Source: Vanilla planifolia
Lineage: Eukaryota > Streptophyta > Magnoliopsida > Asparagales > Orchidaceae
DNA: 64,000 bases
NCBI GenBank assembly: GCA_023846275.1
Contig: CM043875.1
Span: forward strand, 25,834,851-25,898,850
Reading direction: 5' to 3'
Shown: positions 1-12,489 of the stretch, piece after piece
How the letters are laid out: each line of letters opens with the position of its first letter
How positions within the stretch are numbered: the first letter of the stretch is position 1
Translations under genes and position numbers: made by a program
Notes under the pieces: model-generated
Databases searched by the model: none
The model's input: only the letters and a program-made list of their open reading frames with translations
Told to the model about the DNA's origin: nothing

Positions 1-589
1 GGTGATAGTGATCAGGAGTAGCATACAACCAAGTGATGATAGAAGACTAATAATTATGAGTGAAATATGCACATAAACCAACATCAATGGTGACATATTT
101 TATTACAAAATATGCTTGGATGAACTAAGCAAAAATAATAGAGATAACTATAAGAAAAAAATAAGTGTAGTCAACCCCTATGGTTGACAAAAATGACTAC
201 TCGAAATAAGATTTAGTTGGGGTACAACTCTGAGTTCGAATGGGATTATTGTGATGGTAATGAGTGTATATTTGTGAGTTAATTCAAGATGCTACTATAT
301 CATTCTCCCCTTGTGAGAGGTATTGGCTCAATAATATAAGGATTATTGGTACATTAGTGTTCCAACAAGTATGGTGCGATATGGTGTAGGTCATCATAGG
401 TAAGCCAAGAGTTCTCAGTCAGATGCTTACTCTTCTAAAAAACTAAAATTTTTTTAAGTATACAATCTTTGGTTAGGATTTTTTAGTGCTCTAAAATTTT
501 CTTCACATTATCCTTACAAACTCTTGAGACTAACATAATGGTAGGAATGAGATTTATCAACATGAGAGAATCAAGCTCAAATGAGTCAC
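1..589. other. AT-rich spacer, no gene seen
   Basis: No open reading frame with recognisable similarity and no clear repeat pair. It lies just beyond the 3' end of the minus-strand gypsy pol remnant. It could therefore include that element's lost 3' untranslated region or LTR, but I could not find LTR ends or a matching copy upstream of the pol remnant. Confidence 0.5.
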
Positions 590-2580
590 TAGTAATTTGA
601 AGTAACACCTTGTATGGGACTAAATTCTTAACATTAAAGATTGCACTAATCCTATACTAATGTGGCAAATCCAACACATATGCATTAGTTCATAGTTTTT
701 TAACAATCATAAAAGGTTTACCTCTACGTGCTTGTAATTTTTTATAAGTTATAAAAGGAAACCATTCTGACCTAACTCTAATTATAATATAGTCTTTTTC
801 ATAAAACTCTCTAACTTTTTTATGAGTATTTATTAGTTTCTTATATCTTTGATCACTTACATTAATTTTGTTAGATATTATTTTATGTAATGAAGAGATA
901 TGAGAAGTAAAGGAAGAAATAGAAACAAAAGTTTGAAAGTCTATTGGTAAAGGAGTAAGATCAATGAGAGACTTAGGCTTATTATCATGATAATTTTTTA
1001 AGGTGATTAGATCAATATAATGATTCACATAATTATTTTATGCAAAATTTGGCACATGATAATAATTGATTCCAAAGCTTAAATTGTTCTCCTATCAAGC
1101 TATAAAGAAGATTTCTTAAATTATGATTTACCATTTCTATTTGTCCATCCATTTTTGGGTAGTAGACTAAAAATAAAGTTTTAACTTGGTCCTTAGTAAA
1201 TGCCATAAGATTGTCTAAAAATAACTAATAAATCTTACGTCTCAGTTATATATTATAGTCAATGAGACACCATGCAATTTAACTATTTTTTTGAAAATAA
1301 ACTTAGGTATATGAATGGCATCCGAGGTTTTATGATAAGAGATAAAATAGTTATTTTAGAGAAACAATCAACGACCACAAGGATAGAGTCATGTTTAGAT
1401 GAGGTTTTAGGTAATCCAAGTACAAAATTCATACTTATGTGCTCCCATGACTTGTTAGGTATAGCTAGTGGAATGTAAGATATTTTGCCTTCATTTGGAG
1501 ATTTTGCAGTTGTGCATGTGCAATATTGGGCTATAATAGATGTAATATGATGCATCATTCCAGGCTAATAAAATATCTCAAAAATATCTCTAAGAGTCTT
1601 ATCTTTTCTAAAATGATCAGATAATCCTTCAATATATATTTCTCAAACAAAAAATTCTCTAAGGATGAATTTGAGATACATAATTTATTGTTCTTATATA
1701 AGTATTTATTTTTTATGCTAAAATCCCCAGATACAAGGGTCGGAGTTGATTTGATTTCTTGATAAATTGACTCAAAATTAAAATAGTTAAGATATTAGTT
1801 TATAATTTGGCCAAAATATGAGACTTTTACAAACACAATAGTTAATAGGTCAATATGTCGACTAAGTGCATCAACTACTTTCTTTTTTTAAGCAAGAATT
1901 GTGTTTAATAAAAAATGTATACTCTTAGATTACTCAAACCATTTTGGCATGCTTATGATTAAGGATTCATTGGGAATCTAAGAATTTAAGTACCTCATAG
2001 TCAGAGTATAGGACAAATTTTTTGGATCACAAGTAATATCTCCAATGTTCTAAAGATTGAATTATGACATACAGTTTCTTTTCATATATAGAATACTTTT
2101 TTAGCATCATTAAGTTTCTTATTGAAGAAGCAATAAAATGTTTGCCTTGACTAAGGACACCACCTATCCCTACTTGTGATACATTGCATGCAACCTCAAA
2201 GGCAACAAAAAAATCAGAAAATTTTAGAATTGGTGTTTCAGTCATTGCCTCTTTCAACTTTTTAAAAACTAGCAATATATTTGGTTTAAGTAAATTTATC
2301 AAACTTAGTACAATTAGTAATTAGTGTGATAATAGTACTAAAGGTTTTAATAAATCATTGATAAAAAGTTGCTAGATCTTAGAAGCTTCTAGGATCAAAA
2401 GACAATCCTTTAAAAGAAACTATATATCCTAAGAAGATAATTGCATGAAGAATTCATATTTCTTTAGATTGAAAAATAATATTCATTTTTAAGAGTACTA
2501 CATAATTTGTGCAAATAGTTTAAGTGATCCTCAATAGATTTGTTATAGACAAAAATTTCATCAAAGTAAACTTGTTTATC
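590..2580 (-). mobile_element. Degenerate Ty3/gypsy retrotransposon pol remnant
   Basis: Read on the minus strand from 2580 down, the gypsy pol domains appear in the correct order but in broken frames. Reverse transcriptase comes first: VYFDEIFVYNKSIEDHL near 2570-2520 corresponds to the YFDDILVYS catalytic motif, with the second Asp replaced by Glu. A thumb-like stretch (LATFYQ, stop, FIKTFST) lies near 2380-2330. RNase H follows at 2302-2027 (LKEAMTETPILKFSDF, then GIGGVLSQ). Integrase is at 1558-1283 (WEHISMNFVLGLPKT, DSILVVVDCFSKI). The integrase C-terminal part is at 1028-690 (SEWFPF, YKKLQARRGKPFMIVKK), and near 680-600 a tail reads ISAIFNVKNLVPYK. Many stops and frameshifts show it is inactive. 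No gag, protease or LTRs were recognised, so the 5' part appears lost upstream of about 2580. Confidence 0.9.
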
Positions 2581-3419
2581 CATTTGAGAGAATTTAATAA
2601 GGGAGAATATATATTAGTACGTATTAACTTGTTTATCTATTGTGAACTTTTGCTAAAATGGCTCAACATCATCACCTTCTTTATCATCGTTAAGCATAGG
2701 TCATGATAGGCTAATATTGTTTTGCTCTTCTAAGTTGTCCCAATTATCCATCAAGTTGTTGAGTGGTTTGGTCAACAAATGAATTGTCCACTCAAATTAT
2801 GGACTCCAAATATGATTCTTTATTAATGACAAACTTTCATAAGTCATACACAAAATATGACATTTTGTATCCACATTCAGACATTGTCTTGCCCCTCATT
2901 TAATAAGTATGTGTTGTGCCCAAAATTTAACATGTGATGCAAGTATAGATTTATATATATAACTTATCATGAAATAGGTCAAGTTTATGTTTAACATAAC
3001 AATGTTTGTCCCACTGCATTGATTAATAAGATTAATATAGAAATAATTTAAATCTAAAAAAATCATGTTATTATGAAAATCATCTTTGAAATTATGTCAA
3101 TGAAAACTCTATTTTTATACAATACTTGAAGTAAACTATGTATATTGGAGATATAAATCAAATATAAATATTAAGAAAAACATAAGTACGAACTTTAAAC
3201 AATCTAATCCAAACATTTTATTACTACTACTATAATCACTTATTAGCAAAAATACTTCACATTGTTTGCTAAATAGACTTATAAATATTTCTTATCTTAA
3301 ATTAATTTTAAATATATTTTTTATATTAATTCAACTATTATATTTATTGTTATATATGCTCATATGTGCTTGTATGTAAATTATATGTTAAATAACATAT
3401 AGTTCTACTTTCTTGACTC
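2581..3419. other. AT-rich spacer and probable promoter side of the Iojap gene
   Basis: No protein-like frame is seen. The last 150 bases are AT-rich and give way at about 3420 to a GC-richer stretch that looks like the 5' untranslated leader of the next gene. Promoter elements could not be assigned with confidence. Confidence 0.4.
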
Positions 3420-3535
3420 CTAACCAAACTTGCCGTGGATTTCATTAGCGAGCCGACGGCGGTGCTGAGTGTCCCCTTCGTTCCAAAATCCAGTTTTCTG
3501 CTTTCACAGCATCCAGACAACTGTTCGACAGCTAG

Positions 3536-6500
3536 ATGATCCGTATTATAAGACGTCGGTTGTACACGGCACTCCCCGCTTTTGACCGGATTCCGGTGAC
3601 ATGGAACCCACTAGGGCTGTTGTCTACCTCATCTTCCGTCGAACGACGAGGGCCACTGGAGATCGAGGAGGTGAAGAAGATCCTCAACGATGTCAAAGCC
3701 GACGATGTGAGAGTGATAAATGTAGGAGAGCAATGCGGATGGACAGATTACATGGTCTTCGCCACTGGTAGGTCCACCTGGCACGTCAAGAACATCGCCC
3801 AGGCCATCTTGCACAAGGCAGGCTTGTCTCATCCGTTTAGCAAATATTAGCTATTAAGTACTCAATGGAATAAATAAGTTCTTGATGATTTTCTTTTTCC
3901 TGGGATATCTTAATAAATGCTAGAGCTGTTTTCTTTTTTCTTGTTTCTCCTTCTGTAGTTGTGTTTAACCTAGTTGGGTTTGGCGTATTGAAGAAAGGAT
4001 AATAATTAGAGAAGGGAGGCAGGCTTGAATGCTAAATGTTAACAATAAGTTATTCAAATTGCAGGATGTCAAGCTGACATGTAAACTATTATATATCTAC
4101 TTTCTGCACTGTTTATTGGTTCTAATTTAACTTTTATATGTGGATTTAGCTATATACATATTTTTCTCCATCTAAGTAGTGATGTGCTAAAGCAAATCTT
4201 TGCAGCATAAGTTTAGATGGATAGCAGGTGCACAACATTGATGCAGGATCAATTGGTTTAATATTGTTGCAATTGTTCAATATAACAAACAACAAAAGTG
4301 CTGTAAAAGCTAGACCCATTAGGCAGTTTGTTTGGGAACTGATCATCTGTCCGGTTTGTTTCTCCACCCTTTGAATCAAGAAAAGACAAATGAGCTTGGA
4401 AAATTTGTTGACTGAAATATTCAAACCAGTTTTGTGCTCACTGAAACAGATAAATTCATTGGAACATGAATAAGGGTGTGAATGTTTTCCAAATAAAATT
4501 ATACTTTTTTTGTACTTTTATGTTCCTTATCCAATGTTTTCCAAATAAAATTTTATTTTTAATTCTTTTGGTACTTTTACATGTAAACATGTCAATGCAA
4601 AAGTATGCGTTCATGCTGACATTAGCACGGTTAAATCAGTAACCTGACCTAGTTGGATTGTGAACTGGCAGCTGGACCTACTCATTTCTCATTTTACCTT
4701 TTAGAGCATTGTGTTGAACTTGAAATTTCCATGATAGAAACCATGATCAGTGTGTCATTTAATTATATAGGGTGTTATACCTTCTAATTCATTAACTATT
4801 AACATTTAATATTGTAATAAAATTTTTTTCAATTCATTGCATTTTATATGAGTTATTTTATAGCTTGTTATTTAACTTATTCTTTCCTTCTTATGGATAA
4901 GCAGGTAAAACAAAAACAAAAGGGTGTTGACCGCATGCTACTTCCTAGTGTAGAAGGGCATGGTGGAGGAAAGTGGGTTGTGATTGATTCTGGTATTTTT
5001 CTTGTTTATGAATTACATTTTGTTGTCCCATGCCTTCTTTAGGATCAAATATTTTTGACTTGCTGATTTTTCTTTGCAAACTGAACATCAATATATTTTC
5101 TGATTTTTGTTTCACTGGTTTCATGGTTGCATGTCTTTCTAAGTTATTATTCAAATTGCTTTTGCATATGGAGATTTCTTATACCTGATGGTTGGCCTCA
5201 CAGTTATCTAAGCTTAGGCATGTTTGTTGATTCTGTACAAGCTATTTCTTTGCTCCCAAAAGGTCATCTCCCTTTTTTTTTTCTTTAATAGGTACTGTGA
5301 TAATCCATGCTCTAGATGAGAAGGCAAGAGCATACTACAACTTGGAAAGCCTTTGGACAAATGAAATGATCAATAAGGAAACCAGCCAGGTAAGATCAAA
5401 ATTTATTCTCTACAACCATGTCAGAGTTGTGGAGCACTAAATTTTCATTTGTCCTTTAGAAGTGTTTCAAATAGAAAATATTTTATATTTTCTTATTTGG
5501 GACTATTTGAGGTGGGATTGAAGTTACAAGAATCTGTTTTTTGTGCTTTTACCTGAATGAGATGCATTAAGGATTTTCTTGTTAGTTATTAATTCCTTAT
5601 TTTTTTCTTTATTATTTATTGATGCTCTTCTTTGATCATCTTTACTATGAGGTGTCAATGTTTTTTTCTTGTTGTGGTTCATTCTTGTAGATAGAACTAA
5701 ATTGAAGTTTGAGTTATGAAGAATTTGAGGTTATTTAGTTCAAAATAATTAAAAAGTAGAACTTATTTGGCTTTATTCTAATTGGAAGTTATGTGTCGTC
5801 TAAATAGTTTGTGAATTATTAGTCAATTTCACAAATTAGGAAAATTTCAAAAGACTCCATAAACTAAATATCATTATATTGCCTCTTCCAGTTGCTCATT
5901 GTGAATGAAAAACTATATTCAACCATTTATTCATTCTTTATTCCTTATGCACTTCTACTTTCTATGTTATCCTACTTCACTCATAACTTGCATTATCTTT
6001 TGGCAAATGAGAGATCATGATCTCCATGGAGTCCAATGTGAATCATTATTAATTTGCTTAGAAATGTTCTTTGAAGATCAAAAGTTTGCCAAGTTAGATC
6101 CCAGACGTCAATCCAAAAGGATAACACTGGGCAAGCATTAACAAAAGGACAAAAATAACGTGGCACTTGCTTGAGGCTTGTCTTTGAAGTCCCACACTCG
6201 AGGCCAACCTCATGACAAGTCTCTCAAGTCCCTTTTTCAAGGCATTTAAGTCTCAACTACCCGACGTCAATATTATGGGGGTTTAATCATCAAGCTCAGT
6301 CTCCCACAATGAACTCCATTGGTCGGCAATAAATGACCCTACTATGTCAATCAAGTAGTTCATGTCAAGCTAAGCAAAACTCACTTATCTTTCCTCATGG
6401 GTGAAATAAAAAAAGTAAACTATGAAAGCTACCTTAATCGCTAGAACACCTCACCTCGCATGCATGGAATGCATGGGATAATTTAATGATGCATGCAGCA

Positions 6501-9500
6501 TCGTCGTCAAGGAGATGATGGATAAAAGTCTAACTATCATTGCTTACACTACGACTAACCAAGGAGATTAAGAATATAGGTTTAAACCATACCTTGCACC
6601 ATTGCGTGCAAAACATTACCCATGAAGATAAAGGAAGAATGATAAAGGTTGCTTCCCTTGGTCTTTGCTTGAGCTCAACTATAGAGAAATCTTTCGGGCT
6701 AATTGAAGAAACAAGCTACCTGCTCAAGAATTCATACTTTATTAGAGGGAAATATTCTTCTAGCCTTGTCCTTTAGGTTTCCTTTTTCTCCCTTAGCTGT
6801 TTTTCTTCTTCTTTTGTGGCTCTCGATCTGTGAGGTTCCAAGTTCTTACTCTCCTATACTCCACTATAATCACTCTCTTTAATATTTTTAACAAAGCTTT
6901 TGTTAAACCCCTTCAATCCAATTTACAGATCAACATTTTTCTTCTTCATCTCTCTCCCATTTTAAGTTTGGCTCCTTGAGCTTAAGAAAGAAGAAGTCCA
7001 CGATCAGAGCTTCATTTAGACTGCTAAAGTATTATTATCCAAATTCAAGCTTACTTTCATAAGCCTCATACCCATCTTATATTTTTACTTGAATTCATCT
7101 TTTGGCAATAGGTTGCTAATGTTTCTATTATCTGGGGATTTTTTTTAAAAAAACTTTCTATTATTTTTTGTTGACCTTTGCAAACTGTTTTCATATTTTA
7201 CCTTGCTCTTGGGATGCTGTAACTCCAAGCAAGCATTATTTGGTTATTGCATTCAAGAAATGCATGAACCACCAAAAGTAATCAACTAATCCCTTCCTTT
7301 GGAAGTTCTCTGCATTTAAAACATTTCTTTTGAGCTTGAATTCTTATACTATCCAGCCCAAAAACCCTTAAGAGTTAGTCGGATTTTGCATTATTCGATC
7401 TAAAACTAAATCAATGTGATCCAAAACTCAACTTAAACTGAATGAACTAATGGTAAGTCATCATCAGCTTGAACATGGTATTTTGGGTCCCTTCTTCTCC
7501 TTGCTTAAGGCTTTAGATGTTTTACACTTTGTAAAGGAGAAAAAATAGCAGATGGATTAGACTTGAAATAGAATTCTGATTTCTCCCATTCTTTAGCCTT
7601 GAAAATGCTTGTTAACTTCTATTTTTTTCCTGTTGTCTTCCAAACTTCTTCAACCGTGGACTGCAGCTGGAAGAGTCGTACAACAGTTGGACTGTGCTGA
7701 TAGGCTAGATAACAACTGGAAGGTGGAAATTCCCCACTGTCAAGTGGGAGGCTGTTGCAGGAGTACGTTCTGCAGTTTGTGGGTAGATTCACAGTTAACT
7801 ATAAGGGATATATGAGCTTCTGGAAAGGTGGTGGAGTTCGGCTGTTTTGGGAGATTCACAGTTAACTAGAAGTGGTACTTCTTGGGGCTTTTGGAAAGGT
7901 GGTGGAGTTCTGACAGATTTTTCTTGAGGGTCGTTGGCAGAAAAAATTAAGGGTGAGTCAGGGGAGATTAAATTTATCTTTGTTTCAGTTATAGTCCTGT
8001 ATTTAACAACAGTGACTCCATCAATTTTAATTTCAAAGGTGAACCTGTTCTTTTTCTCTTCTTGAGCTAACATTGCCTTGCCTAATTATAATATGATTTA
8101 CCATGGACAAATGAAATTTACTCAACCAACTGCATTTACCTAGAAGCACTGAAAAAACCTTCTTGGCCCACTAGCCAATCACAGTCCATTTGATCCAGAT
8201 CCAACAATCCATCACTCGGTCTCTATTCAATAATGCTTGTAAGTTTACCTTGACAAAGCATTTCTTCCAATGGTTCATGCTCATCCTCTCCTATTTCATG
8301 ATCTTCTTATGACTAAGTTCCTTGATGAATGCTAGAGATTCTTCGTGAACCATCTCCACTGATTTAAGAATACTAGGATTGCAAATGGTAGTATTCAAGA
8401 CCAAGTAATTCTGAATAATGGGCATTTAGGTTGTTTGGGTTCATCCCTGCAAGATAATAAAGTAGATGATGATGTTGATGTGGCATCCAAATTGCTAAAT
8501 GTATTGAAAGAAAGCATTTGTTATTTTGTGTGACAGTAATTTGAATTCAAGCATTCGAGACCAAGTAATCATGAATGTTGGGCTTTTAGGTACTTGGCCT
8601 TCAAAGCGAGCATTCGACACCAAGTAATTATGAATAATAAGCGTTGTAGTTTGGCTCCATTCTGCAAGATGTTGAAATAGATGGTGATGTCGGTATAGCA
8701 TCTAAACTGTTAATTGTAGTGAAGGAAAGCATTTTTGCTGACGTTTAAGTTTCCAGGAAGCAGACAAATATTGTTTATGTTAGATTGACTTGGGAAAGAG
8801 GTTAAGGATGACTAGAAAATGTTTATAGCCGTGGAAACAAGTGTCAAGTTATTTGGGCCGACTAAAATTGTTGAAGAACTGTTATTTATTGGGATAGTAT
8901 ATGGTGATGAAATTTAGGTTCGTTATTTACTATGTTTTTTGTATTTTCAAAAGCATCCTCTTGGAAGCCTGTTCCTCTTTCATCATCTTATTTTGCTTTT
9001 TGTCTTATTTACTGTGACTATGAGGATAAATCTTATTTTTTTTCTAATTGTCCTACTTGGAAGTCTTGGGCTTCTTCCTTCTTTATCTCCTTATACAATT
9101 GTTTAATTTATAATGCAAGGTGTAATGTGATGAGAAAATATCATGCAAAGTCAGAAAGAAAATTCTGTGTAGTTACATAAAGGGTTGCCCTTGGTATACT
9201 TTGTGTTTGATTGCAGACAACGTTGATATCTTCAAAACCCCATTAGAGTTTGACAACTACAATTTTAAATGCTGTTGATGGCAAGAGCAGAAACATAGAT
9301 CCTAAGGAATTGCATAGAGTATATCAATGGCATAGCAGGGAAGGTTACCAGGATTTTTGGAAACAGTGAACAATTAAATAAGTAATGTTAGGTAATGGTT
9401 AACTTGATTGATAGTAATAAAGTAATGATAATTAGACCAAAATAACATGAGTTGAATCTACATGCTGCATAAAAATTAACGTGTCTGTCTTAGTCTTAAA

Positions 9501-10746
9501 GCTTATATATTTCATTACTGGAATGTGTGGAGGAAGAATAACTACAATTGCTTCAGTGTTGTTGCCTATCCAAGTTATATATGCAAACTTGAACTTGTAA
9601 GTTACAGATAAGGATTCATAAACTCAATCACAAATAAGCGAGATATGTTATTCTTGTTGATTGATTCATAAACTTGAACTTGCAAGTTGCAGGCTGTCTT
9701 TTAGCCTTGCTAAAAGAAACCCTTTGATGGTCAAGTTAAAGAATGATAAAAAAGAGAGTTACACAGACTATGGTCGGAAAGGGCACTAAGGAAGAGGTAG
9801 TATAGGATAATTTCTCACAGGACTTTGCTTTTAACCTGTACTATTCTTTATAGTAAAGATTATGGCCTAGCCTGGTCCTCCTTTAATTGACAAAGAGGCC
9901 ATATCTGTGGACAAGGAAACCATAGAGTTTGGTGATTTTATAGTGTTAACTGATTAATGTGAGAGAATGGGTGGAGAATTATTGACTTCACTGCCATGGA
10001 GATCTTTATGGAATTGGCTGGCAAGCACGTAAGCTTGAGATCTTTATATAATTTTTCAAAAATAAAATTAATAATTTAAAATGAATTTTTTATTAATAAT
10101 TTAAATGTTTCTTATCTCTTGAATTTTTAAGTGGAGGCAAGCTTTTCATTCTCTTTTAATCCCTACAAAGAGATGGGCTTTCTTTTTTCTTTTTGGCCCT
10201 TAATAGGAGTTTGGTTTTACCATTATTTTTTTCTTTGTCTTTTTCTTTTTTTCTCTTGATACTAGCCTTCTCTTTGGTCGTATGCACATAATCATCGACA
10301 TTGTTATCAACAACAAGCCTTTTGAAAAGCTCCTTTCTATTTTTCTTCATGTCTGACTAGAGCCCAATGTGATAATCAAATTGGCTTATCGACATCGTTA
10401 TGTTATATAATGTTATTTAAATATTTTGATTATTTGACATTTTCAAATAATATTATTAAAAATAACAATTTTGTCATCCAAAAATTAAATCTAATTGTCA
10501 CTTAAATCAACTAACATATAGACGCTTGGCATCTTGACATCAAAAATAAGAATAAGACATCATTTTGACAATATCAAACCAAATAATATAAAAAACATTA
10601 ACAAATTCAGATGACACAATCATTAAAATTAAAGCTGTAATGTGCTGGAAAACATGGCTTTTGTTATGCAGGATTTGGAGAAGGCCTTTGTGAAGGTTCG
10701 CCCTAAAAACAATTCAAAGAGGAAACCTGGAAAGATCACCAAGTGA
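3536..10746 (+). CDS. Iojap-related ribosomal silencing factor (RsfS family), probably mitochondrial
   Basis: Four coding exons: 3536-3817, 4905-4992, 5292-5389 and 10672-10746, giving 180 residues. A TAG immediately before the ATG in frame fixes the start. Residues 1-35 are Arg-rich and basic without acidic residues apart from one Asp, as in a mitochondrial presequence. The RsfS domain follows: DVRVINV, TDYMVFATG, STWHVKNIAQAILHK, then across the splice VKQKQKGVDRMLLPSVEG, KWVVIDSGTVIIHALDEKAR, and YYNLESLW. The tail is Lys/Arg-rich (KNNSKRKPGKITK). RsfS proteins bind ribosomal protein uL14 and block joining of the two ribosomal subunits; plant copies act in organelles. All phases close (0, 1, 0). 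Intron 1 begins with GC rather than GT (see findings). Intron 3 is 5.3 kb and the last exon encodes only 24 residues plus stop. Family and exon order are firm; the organelle is inferred. Confidence 0.92.
7782..7925. repeat. Two-copy imperfect tandem repeat, about 67-75 bp
   Basis: Both copies carry AGATTCACAGTTAACTA near the start and TGGAAAGGTGGTGGAGTTC near the end (copies about 7782-7848 and 7849-7925). They lie within intron 3 of the Iojap gene. No function is apparent. Confidence 0.75.
8388..8735. repeat. Three diverged copies of an intronic repeat
   Basis: Copies begin near 8388, 8545 and 8607 with variants of ATTCGAGACCAAGTAAT followed by TGAATAATGGGC. The first and third extend further and share CTGCAAGAT...GATGATGTTG...GCATC and end in GAAAGCATTT, whereas the middle one is only about 55 bp long. 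The pattern suggests unequal duplication followed by deletion. Confidence 0.65.
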
Positions 10747-11893
10747 CCTACCTGAACAGGTATTGCAGTCTTGTGATATATTTCTAATATCTCTGCTACA
10801 TTTCATGTGTGTTCTGTTGTCAATGATTTTTTTTAATTTTTTTTTTAATTTGGTTTTTGGCAAATTGTTAACGGTATGAAAAATATTCAAAATATCTCTT
10901 TTTATATCGCTATAAATAAATAAGTATTTAAGCATCTCTAGATTTCATTTTTGAATTTTGCATTCTTTCTCTTCATATTTCTTGACTTTCTAATTATTTT
11001 ATGATCATTTCTTAATGATCTATTTCTATAGAAAATGTCATTATTGGGAACTTGGAGCAAGGCTTTTTATAGATAAATAGAAAAATCTTTTCCCCTTCCC
11101 TTTCAATTAGATAAAGTATTTAAGATTAAAAAATAAATAAAAGATAAAAACTAATCTTAAATTAGAATTCAAGTTTTTCTATGTTTCTTTCCTTCTATCA
11201 TCTTACAAATTTCTTCCTTGTCACAACCGACCTTTTAATCCTCTTAGATCAACTAAACACAAATCACTTTAATTAAAAAGATTTAATATGCTATAATAAT
11301 TATTTAAAACTTTTATTATTCTGCAAAACTTTGACTCATGATTTAATCATCGAATCATATTCGATTTCAATAAAATCATTTAATATAATATTGTGTACTT
11401 TCCTCTCTACTTAACTCTTATGTTAAATTTGTTGTAAATGTATATTTTTATCTTTTAATGATTGATGTTATCTTCATAAAATCATTAACTTTATGAAAAA
11501 AATGATAATCAATGTCATAGATGATTATCATATTAAAAATAAATTCATAAAAAATCTACAAACATCACACACACATTGAAATTCAAAGATGACATCATTA
11601 GTTCTTTGTAAAAGCTATTAAGGTCTTAATGGTCAAGGTTATAAATGAGTTTAAGTCTAGCTCGATAATTCTTATTGTTAACATAATATAATATCACTAT
11701 CTAAATGTACAATCAAGACTTGTGCATTGTATAATAAATGTTATCAAGTTTGACGCATTGAAATTATATATGTAAGCAAAATAATATATATATTTTAAAT
11801 TAATATAAAATATCTTAAAACATGATTTATGACATCATACAAATATTCAACAGAATAAGGAATAGGTCATATTTGATTGAACTTTAATTTTTC
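10747..11893. other. 3' flank of the Iojap gene, then AT-rich spacer
   Basis: This follows the TGA stop. The first few hundred bases should hold the 3' untranslated region. The remainder is AT-rich with no recognised gene. Confidence 0.5.

Positions 11894-11954
<61 letters not shown>
11894..11954. repeat. Compound microsatellite A(27) then (TA)17
   Basis: A run of 27 A is followed directly by about 17 TA units. Such loci are length-variable between individuals and prone to assembly error. It may be the poly(A) end of an old retroposon, but no element body was recognised beside it. Confidence 0.97.
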
Positions 11955-11957
<3 letters not shown>

Positions 11958-12489
11958 CTTTAATAAAACCATTACAATTATTATTATTTTCTCTAAGCTT
12001 TTTTTAAAAATTTAAAGATAATTTTTAATATAATTTATAAATCTAGTAAATAATTTTAAAAATTAGTAACAAAGTTTTTTGAAAAAAGTTATATAAAAGA
12101 ATACAATTTTGAAAAAAATTATTTGACTAAATAAAATTTGAAAAGAAATTTTAAAATATTGAGTATTTCATGCTTAAAATATTTGAAAGAGCTTAAGCCG
12201 GACTTTATTTTCATCAACTTTTATGAAAACTTGGCTTTTTTGGCTGGGAATCTCTTTACGGCTTTGCAACGTGTGAACCGAAACGGCAGGTATTTGCCCT
12301 CATATAATAATTGCTAAAGAATATTTGCTATAATATCTAATCATCGGAATAATTTTCTTTATATTATACGAACTATATTTGAAATAATATTTATGCAAAT
12401 ATTTTGAAAAAAAAAGAAAATAGAAATTTAATTTGTAATTATGGTGGAAGTTGTAAATTTTAATTTGCAGACCAATCCTTCATATTTGT

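Larger units (their letters stand above)
5390..10671 (+). other. Long third intron of the Iojap gene with repeat-like insertions
   Basis: This intron runs from the donor after ACCAGCCAG to the acceptor at TTATGCAG. It contains no other recognisable exon. The stretch from about 6120 to 7000 differs from its surroundings (more GC, CT-rich, a small unrecognised frame at 6540-6776) and may be an inserted element, but no terminal repeats or coding motifs were found. Two internal repeat groups are listed separately at 7782-7925 and 8388-8735. Confidence 0.6.

Noticed and set aside
220..260. TTCGAAT-type motif reminiscent of a tRNA T-arm
   Set aside because: No matching acceptor, D or anticodon arms could be folded around it. 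The same applies to the similar motif near 37733.
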